This document shows, one piece after another, positions 9,973 through 18,900 of a stretch of DNA of 64,000 nt. The stretch is from Nageia nagi (Eukaryota > Pinophyta). The DNA lies in NCBI GenBank assembly GCA_050084985.1, contig JBITNC010000002.1, positions 11,656,001-11,720,000 on the forward strand, in the 5' to 3' direction. Under the pieces are notes generated by a model. That model worked only from the letters and a program-made list of their open reading frames with translations. It was not told the origin of the DNA and searched no databases. Each line of letters begins with the position of its first letter. The stretch's first letter is position 1. A program made the translations under genes and the position numbers.

Positions 9973-12900
9973 CTACATTTACAGAGTTCAGTACAGACTC
10001 CACATAATCAGGAATATGAAACGATTAAATAAAGAAGTGGAGAAATATTATAAAGTCAATTGCACACCTGTTTTCAACATCTTCACACATTCTGTACGAG
10101 TAGCATTTGATAATGGCATTGATAGATTGAAATAATAAGCTGATGAATTGTGGTCAATTCTTTGATCTTAAGCACATATAATGCTAGATTGTTTTTCAGG
10201 AGAAACAACATAATATCCATTATCACTACTATAATCTAGATCCTAAGCTCAAAATAGTTTTAGTAACAAACTTATATTTGGACAAAATTACTAACTCACA
10301 TCTTTTCCTTGAAGCAGTGCTCTCCATCTTGTGATCTGGTGTTGGAGTGCATGGCATAGCAGAATCCATTGTGTTTGTGCAATGATTTTCCATGTTCTCT
10401 TTAGTTCCAGATGACGGACTATTTTCAACAAAACTGGGAAGCGATATATTTTTCATTTTGTCATGTTTTCCTGGATTCAAAATCTGGTCTTCCATAATGG
10501 ATTCAATACATGTAATTGTGAAAGCACTCTGCTTCTCACAACCACTTCTTCCAAATATCTGGACAATAAAGTGGGAACTGCCACAATGTTTGAAAACTAA
10601 GAAGTCTCCATATTCTATGGCATGATCAGATACGAAGTTTTTCCAGCCATGTTCAATGGTCATTACTGTGCCCACACAACACAATTCTGCATGCCAAAGC
10701 TGGCCACTGGGGCCTTCAAGAATAACATCTGGACCCATATGATGTCCAATTTGTATAGCAAAGTTTGGCGGTATTTTCTGCAAAGACAATACTAACTTGA
10801 GATGATTGCAGATGCAGAAGCTTGGATAAACTCGCCAATAGAATGATTTTAACAGATAAAACTCTTTTCTTTCTCTTCATTTTATGATTTTCAGGACAAT
10901 ACCTCATTTCATTCTTGCTTATCATCTTACTGAGAAGATCAGAACACACACCCTATAAACTTTCAAAACAAGGTAGGTTACAAAATAAAGTTTTAAGCAC
11001 AGGACACAAATACTGCTCGCAGGAGTTCAAGAAACAATGCTATTCTAGTACAGGATGCTGAAAATTTAGGAAAATTCATCAAGGATGGATAAAGCAAAAT
11101 CAATAGAGTATTATTGTAGGTTCACCAATTCAACTACTCTAATTCCTAGTGAAATGCAGTCTCCATATTTATTAAGATCCCAGCACTATTTTCAACCTAT
11201 TGCTTCACAGTTGTATTAGGTAAACTTTGGTCTTCTGTTTATCTTAGTATAGGATTTCTTTTTACATGTTTATTTGTATCTTCAGGTTCAATCAATGGCA
11301 ATATTGATATTTATCATAACATGCATGATCCATGATAACCTACTGAAACAAAACATAAGCAACACATGATATCAATCACATAAAATTGATAGAGACAGAG
11401 ATTCACACACTGTCACGCAGTCCTGAAGTAACAAACCAAGCCCATGGAAGGTCGATTGGTAAATGGGGTTCTTTCCATAGAGGAAGCCCAAGTTCAAATC
11501 CCCACACCTTTCCTGTGGTTTACTTGCACTACACTACCTGTGAAAGCTCAGGTAGCTGAATAGAGTTTACCTACCCTTCTCTGAATTTTAAAAAAAAAGG
11601 GTTTAACAAAAAAATGACAGCCAAGGAAGAGCTTGAACAACTAGTTGAGTGTGTGGGATCCCTTGAGACTCTTCGCAGACATCATTGTGCACTAACAGTA
11701 ATTTGTCAAAGCTTCTATTGTATTGGCGATGAAAAAATTTGTCCTCGATCATTGGACTATCAACATGCAACAATGATCATAGAGAGACTTCTCAGGATAT
11801 ATCATGAGAAAGGAAAAATCTTATCTGGAAGGCAAACTCTTATGTAAATAAGAGTCTTCTTGCATTGCTTGACCAAGATCAATGTTAGATGCTAATTTGG
11901 GCCCTGAAGAACAAGCACTGAGAACAAGTACGATAGAATCCTACATGAACATAGATGTACGGGCAACCAATGAGTACATCACAAATATTGAGTTGAGCAA
12001 TGTCACAAATGACTTAGTCTTTCATCAGGTAGAGTCCAAAGCTAAGAGTGCACTGCCTAGTTACTGAAGCTCTTTGTTGGCTTGAAGCCAATCAACATGA
12101 TAAGGTTGTGGATGCAATGATGTGGTTAGATCAAGTCGTCAAATGTTGTCCATGGTTAACATGTCCGTTTAATTACCACTATCAATGATATGTAAGAACT
12201 GCCCCTTGCAGCACTTGATGTGGAACATGCATTTCTACATTTTAGCTACTAACATTGAAATAGGTTTGAATTCTTGTCATCATATGAACTCTAATAGGAT
12301 CTTGGTGATTACACAACAATAGTGTGCTCCAACTAGCTATAGATAAAGATTGATCACCATTTAGCATCTAAAGCTTCAAGTTTGTTGATTGTGCTTGCAA
12401 GAGTCAAAATGTGCTTGCTAGAGTCAACGACTAAGGACCATTTTGTCTTCAAGTGATTGGTTTATTATGAGATAAGGGGGCAATACCATTGTCTTTTTCA
12501 AGACTCACAGCTCAATCTCGAATCTCAGACCAGCATTGTGGCACTCTATCTCAAAGAGGAATTCATTCTCGAGAAATGTCTCTTATCCAATGCCTAGCAC
12601 CCGAAAAGTGATCACCTAATGACTTCATTCTTTTGATCTTCCTTGAGGGAGGGAGCTCGTAGGAGGAGAGATGACCGTCTTCCACCTACAAACAGCGTGC
12701 GCTAACCCTATTCCTCTACAGTCTCAGCAAATCACATCTTTCTTTAGCTCCAATAGCACTGATATGGCCATAGTTACCACAACCCAAGAGGAACCCAATC
12801 GGTTGTTCATATGAGAGTCCTACCCGCCCCCCAAACAAATCTTCACTATTTGCTTTTCCATTCGATTATGTACTCTTTTTAGGGTTTATTCCCTCTTTTG

Positions 12901-15900
12901 TACTTTTGTATTGTATTTCTGAGTTTGTTTCTTATGAGGACCCTTTAGGGCCCCACATGCTGCTTTATACATTTGTTCCTCACAATCCCATTGATTGCTT
13001 TTGGTCACCCGTGGACATCGATATATTTTCTTTTTTCTTTCTTACATCATTTGTGTGGTAACATTTTGATGTGCATCATGAGTCATTGACCAAGTGCTTA
13101 TCCTTGTCATTAGTAGTTATAGGCATCTTATCGAGTGTGAATGATAGAACGATGTGAATCCTCACAATTGAGGTTGTTTTTAATCCTTATTCAAATGCTA
13201 CAATGGCCTTGTTGGAATTGTCCTTGCATCCAAGAGGTTTAGCTTCATGCTTGAGATTCTCCTCAATCTTGAAAGCGAAGTGATATGCCTATTGGAGTGT
13301 AATGAAGGTGAGAAAGCCCATCTTGTTGTAAACATAATGGTACAAATTGTTGATGTATTTCAGAAACTTATTGTACTAAATTTCCTAGATGTCCATTTAA
13401 ACCCATGAAAGTTCAGAACTTGTGCAATCCAAAATAAGTCGATCCTTGCAATTTCACAATGTTTGCTATCATTATGAACTAGTCATCATAGTACTTGTCA
13501 TGGAATACATCCATGAATTTCATTCCATGTTTCAACATGATCAACATATTAATGATCATGAACAATGGTTGCCCACTAGCATCTCATAGCTGAGAAGACA
13601 CAAAGCGTAACATAGATTATTTTGTCTTCATCTATGAAATGGTTGACAAGGAAACGTGAAACAGGTTTTATTGAAACCAAGAGTCCAAGGCCTATGCATA
13701 AGCCTTGAATTTAAAAAGATTGAATTATTAAGGTTGGACTACATGTTGAATGGCAAATGAGTGTTGGAAAGGCAAAGAAGAGTAAGTGACACCCTATGAA
13801 AACCTCAGTTGTAACATGAAACCATGGAATTGCTTGAAGAGCTTTGTTGCTTCTCCAAGGCTACATTAATGAGTTGCTTAACATTCCATGGTAGTGTAAG
13901 CACTAGGTTCTTTGTCTACGTTGGTCATCCGCACTCTAGGATGTTGAATAAGCAACTTTTCTAAAACATAAAGAATGACAATACCTTTATACTACTAATG
14001 TGAATGCATGCAACCATACATATATGTAATGTCCCTAAATTTGTTAGTTTGTAAATATGTAAATAATTGGTGTGTTTTGTGTGTGTTGGAGGTCATTGAG
14101 GGTATTTTGTCATATTTTAAGGTTAAAATGAGAATTGTAGGGATAAATAAATGTGTTTTAACTAGTTCAAATGTTACTATATGGGTTCGAAAAGTTATTT
14201 TAAGTATATGGTGTGAGTTTCGGGTTAGAAAAAAATATTAATTTGTGCCTTTAGTTGGAATGGCGTTTTTGTATTATGTCTAAGTGACCTCAATCCAAGA
14301 TTATATCGTAACCCTTAGATCTTATGAGTGTAAGATCTAATCTCAGCCCTTCATGATTAGATCTAAGGTTGGAATTTATCCTAGCATTAGGATAAGAGAA
14401 TAAAAGAGATCTAAGACCTCATTTTGTTGTTGTTGTTGATTGGACAATTGAATTAGGAAAATTTTGAAGAATTATTGGGCTCTTAGGGATAGCTGAAAGT
14501 ATCTCTCTAAGTTTATGGGTTTCCCATTGGATTTACTCCAATGGAGGCTAGGCCAGCTAGCTCTCTACCCGTCTATATCTGACAAACCTATCCAGGGTTT
14601 GTGATCTGAGCATAATTGTGAACGAAATTAGAACCAACAAATTAGATCTAGCCAAGAGGAGGGCAGATAAGGAGTTTTTGGGCATTTTAGTGTGTTCAAG
14701 AAGCCCTAAGAGAGGGATATATGCCTCTAGAAGGCAATTTTGCATGCAAAAAAGGCCAAATCTGACCCAGCCAACCAGATGTTTGCCTCATAGGAGGGTT
14801 ATTTGCATTCAAGAGAGTCAGATTTGCATATATCAGTGTGACATCAAGCCTATGAGGCCAAATCAATGGTTTTAAAGCATCAGTAATTTGGTGATAATCT
14901 TCAATGTTTGGAAGCTAAGCTAAGGTTTGGAGGTTGATTTCTGCTATTTTGTTGTTATTTCTATTTATTGTGATCTTAATAGGATTTCCATGTAAGAAAA
15001 ATTAATAAAAAGACAAAAATATTTCAGATTTGTTGTTTGGCAGAGAAATTATGTTTTTTGTTGTTTGTATTTTCTGTTTGGCACATTACAGTGGTATCAT
15101 AGTTGTGATCTTGCCAGCCAAAGGGATTGTTGATGATCCATCCATATAACACAAAGGGAAAAAGTAAAAATTTTAGAGACATGACTAACATCAAGAAAAG
15201 GAGACCTAGTCTTGAAGAAGCCCTAGCATCTATGATGCAAATTCATGAAACCCTAATGAAAAATCAAGATTCCATGCAACAAATGTAGAATACCATGTTG
15301 AATATGATGAATCGAATAGAACGAGGTCAGTGTGAAACAAAAGAGGGCATATAGAAATCTATCCAAGAATTTGCTACAAGTCTTAAAGGGTCACAACATC
15401 AAGGAAATCAAAACCAAAATCAGTTTTACAAAAATAATACCTAGGGTACTGATATGGGAGAAAGTTCAACTTATGGGGGTGCTGGGAACACCCATGGAAA
15501 TCATAATTCGAGGGGAACCACTTCTAAAGCATCCAAGCTTTGGAAACCCTCCAACAAATAGAAGAAGAGAATCCAAAATTGGTTGAGATGGAGGAAAGGA
15601 CACTATAGGAGTGATTTTAAAGAATGCCAAAAGAGTACCAAGAAAGAATAGGGTTTGATGGGTACAAGAAGATACACACTAAGAAAAATATCAAGGATGG
15701 TGATAAAGGAGGAGATCTGCAATACAAATTAGAAAAATTATCACTTCCATATTTTGATGGTAGTGATAAGATTACACATAGGGGCTGGTTACAAAAGCTA
15801 CAAAGCTATTTTTCTCTAAGATCCACTATGAAAGAACCTGAAGTAGTACAATATGCAACCCTTCATCTTGAGGGATTTGCTCACCAATGGTGGCATCATG

Positions 15901-18900
15901 GATTACTCACCAAAGAATCATGGTGATATTGTTTCCTTTGATGAATTTGCCAACAAGTTTTTGGACAGGTTTGAAAGGCATGGTGAAAATGATTATTTCA
16001 GTGATCTAACCACCATTTCTCAAAAGAATACAACGGTTGGTTATGTGGAGGAATTTCAACAGGTTTCAGTTATAGTAACTAATATTTCAGAGGACAGGTT
16101 GGTGCACTTATTTTTGAAAGGCTTATCAAAACCAATAACGGGTTTAGCCAAAGCCCTTAAGCCAAATACCCTTGAAGAAGCAGTTTCTACAGCCCTAGAT
16201 ATTGAAACTTCAACAAGTAACAATAGTAAAAAATTTTGACAGCAGTATAAATTGGAGATTCTAGATCTTCACAAACAAGTGGACAGCCATGGCATAAAGT
16301 GGATCAGACCCAAAATAAAGGTTTTCAACCCCCAAAAATACAAAATCAGTAAAGACAAAAGATAGATGAAGCAACCAGAAAAGAATTACAACGAAAGGGT
16401 TTATGTTTCTCATGCAAAAAACCATGGGGACCCGGTCATAAATGTCAAGGTACGGGGCAGAATTATTTAGTTGAATTTTATGTGCCTAATGATGATGAAA
16501 AGGAACCAGAAATAGAAAAGACTGAATCTGAAACTGATTATGAGGATGCTGAATTTAATGAGTTAGAAAAGGATGAGAAACCACCCCTAAGTTAGATAAT
16601 GAACATGGAGTCTTAGCTAATGGTGAATCTCAATTCATGAGTATTAAGGTGCAAGGAAAGCTTGGTGATCATTCAGTTGTAGTGCTAATTGATGGGGGAG
16701 CTACACATACTTTTATTGATGAAAATTTTGTGGCAGACAAGAAATTGAATTAAAAAAAAATTTCTAGTTTTGGAATAAAGAATGGAAATGGGGTAATTTC
16801 TAGTTGTGATCATGTGGTGAAGCAAGTGGAAATCAGCTTTGAAAACTATTTTGTTGTTGATGACTTTTATGTGTATCCCATGGGCGGTATGCCTCAAGCT
16901 ATTCTTGGAGTACAATGGCTGCATTCTCTGGGAGGTATATACACAAATTACAAAACATTGGTAATGAAATTCAGGGTCAATGGAAAAGTTATCACTTTGA
17001 AGGGAATTAAGAATCATCTTCCACAAAATATTTCAGCTAATAGAATGGAGAGAATTGCAAGCTTTCCATGGTTTGCTACAATAGAACATGTAATGGCTCT
17101 AGCTGATGAAAGTGTTATTTTAGATGGAGAGATAAATTAGGCTGCTAGAATACATATGATGAAAGGTATGCCTCATTCACATTTTACTTGTCATTCTATG
17201 ATTCAACTCTCATTGGATAAGAACAATGTGATTTGTGAAGATGTGAAATCTATCTCAGGGTATTTGTAATTTGAATAAAAGTATTCTATGGTATACTCTT
17301 AGGAGGGAAAAAAAGTTCAGTTTCTGTTTTCCTTAGACATGGGACAGCAGCTTTGGATAGTGAGTTTTGACATTAGATTTGATGTTTTTGGGTTTAGAAG
17401 AACAACATTCTTTGGCTATTTTATACCATCTTTATGGGGTACTTGATTATTCCTCTTTAGTTGTGCATGGCATCACGAAATTGACAAGTTGTTTTCAGAT
17501 TCTGGAGGTGTTTCAACAGTTGGAATACTATGTTTTGATGACTTACAAGGGACATGACAAATCAGAATTTTGTTTGCACAAAAATCTAGAGATCAGTAAA
17601 AGAGATAGTGATAGCCTTAAATAAGATAATTTGGAAGTAGGACCAACCATGAAGACAACCATACAAGGTACAGAAGTAATTCTGTTTTTTGGTTTGTACA
17701 TTGACAGTAGTACATCAGCTGGGCATAGTTTTGATGGAAAGAAACAAATTTTGAAAATGATGATAAATGTGGGTATTGGAGTGCTTGTGGGAAGCCCAAT
17801 ACTCTACACTACAATCATAGATTGTAATGTGTAGCCTTATGAGGTGTTTAATATTTTTCCCTTGACTGTACATGGCAAAACACTTCCTCACCAGTACCTT
17901 TGGCAACAAAATGGGGAATACAATGGTAATGCTCAGACCTGCACTCATTTTGACATTTGATTTTATTGATCATCTCATTCAAAGACATAAGAACTTAACG
18001 GAGTTTCTTGGGAGCCATTTCATGGTAAATGTAGGCAAATGGCAAAGAAAAGGAACTGAAAAGCTACCTTGTTTTGAGAAGAAAGTAAAGTACAAATTTT
18101 ATTGAGCAAAGGATGACTGGTTTTGGGAAATTTGAATTAATATCGTCACATAACATTACTGCTGATTTCTTGATGACTGAATTGTTTCTTCTTTTCAGCC
18201 CTGTTTGTGTAAGATGGGCAGCTATTGTTGAGTTTCTTCAATGGACAGCCCTAGAAAAGAAAAGAAATCAGGAATTTGGGGCAATTAGGGAGTACTACAG
18301 CTATTGGACACTGCTATCATTAAAAAATCAGGATTAATCTGTTTTTGTTTTGCAAACAATTACATGTTTACAGATGGTCCTACAAAACAAATGAAAGAGA
18401 ACAGCCCAATATCCTATTTTTTACTTCTTGTTGACGATTTGCAAGAAGCTAACAACATTCACATTGAGGTTTTGCATTGTTTAAGGGAGACTGTCTGAAA
18501 AAGAGACACTGGATTTTCTATGTATGGATCTGAGTTTCTTATGATAGTTGGATCTGAAATGATGGAGTTAGCTGCACTTCTAATGGTGTTTGGGGCAATG
18601 GAGGCTGCATTTTGTATCAGATTTATGTTCATTATGACTGCTGCATTTTATTGGAAGGAGAGGGCTACCTTGTGTACATTGATTTGATTGGCATAATGCT
18701 CTTGACAATATTTTCCATAGGTGGGACAATGATCAGTGTGACGATCTCTATGATAATTCAGTTTCAGATTTTATTTGCAACTTTGCTTCTTGATTTCATG
18801 TACGGGCAGCAAGGTCATGCGTTTCATCATTACTAGGTGAAATGGAAGAGTTTACCCCTTGATGATACTACGTGGGAAGGTCCTGAAATTTCTACAGCTT

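Noticed and set aside
10789-10949. Methionine start just upstream of exon 2 as the true gene start
   Set aside because: It would begin in the middle of a B3 domain; a strong TTTGCAG acceptor at 10780-10778 and the matching first half at 21715-21861 explain the sequence better.
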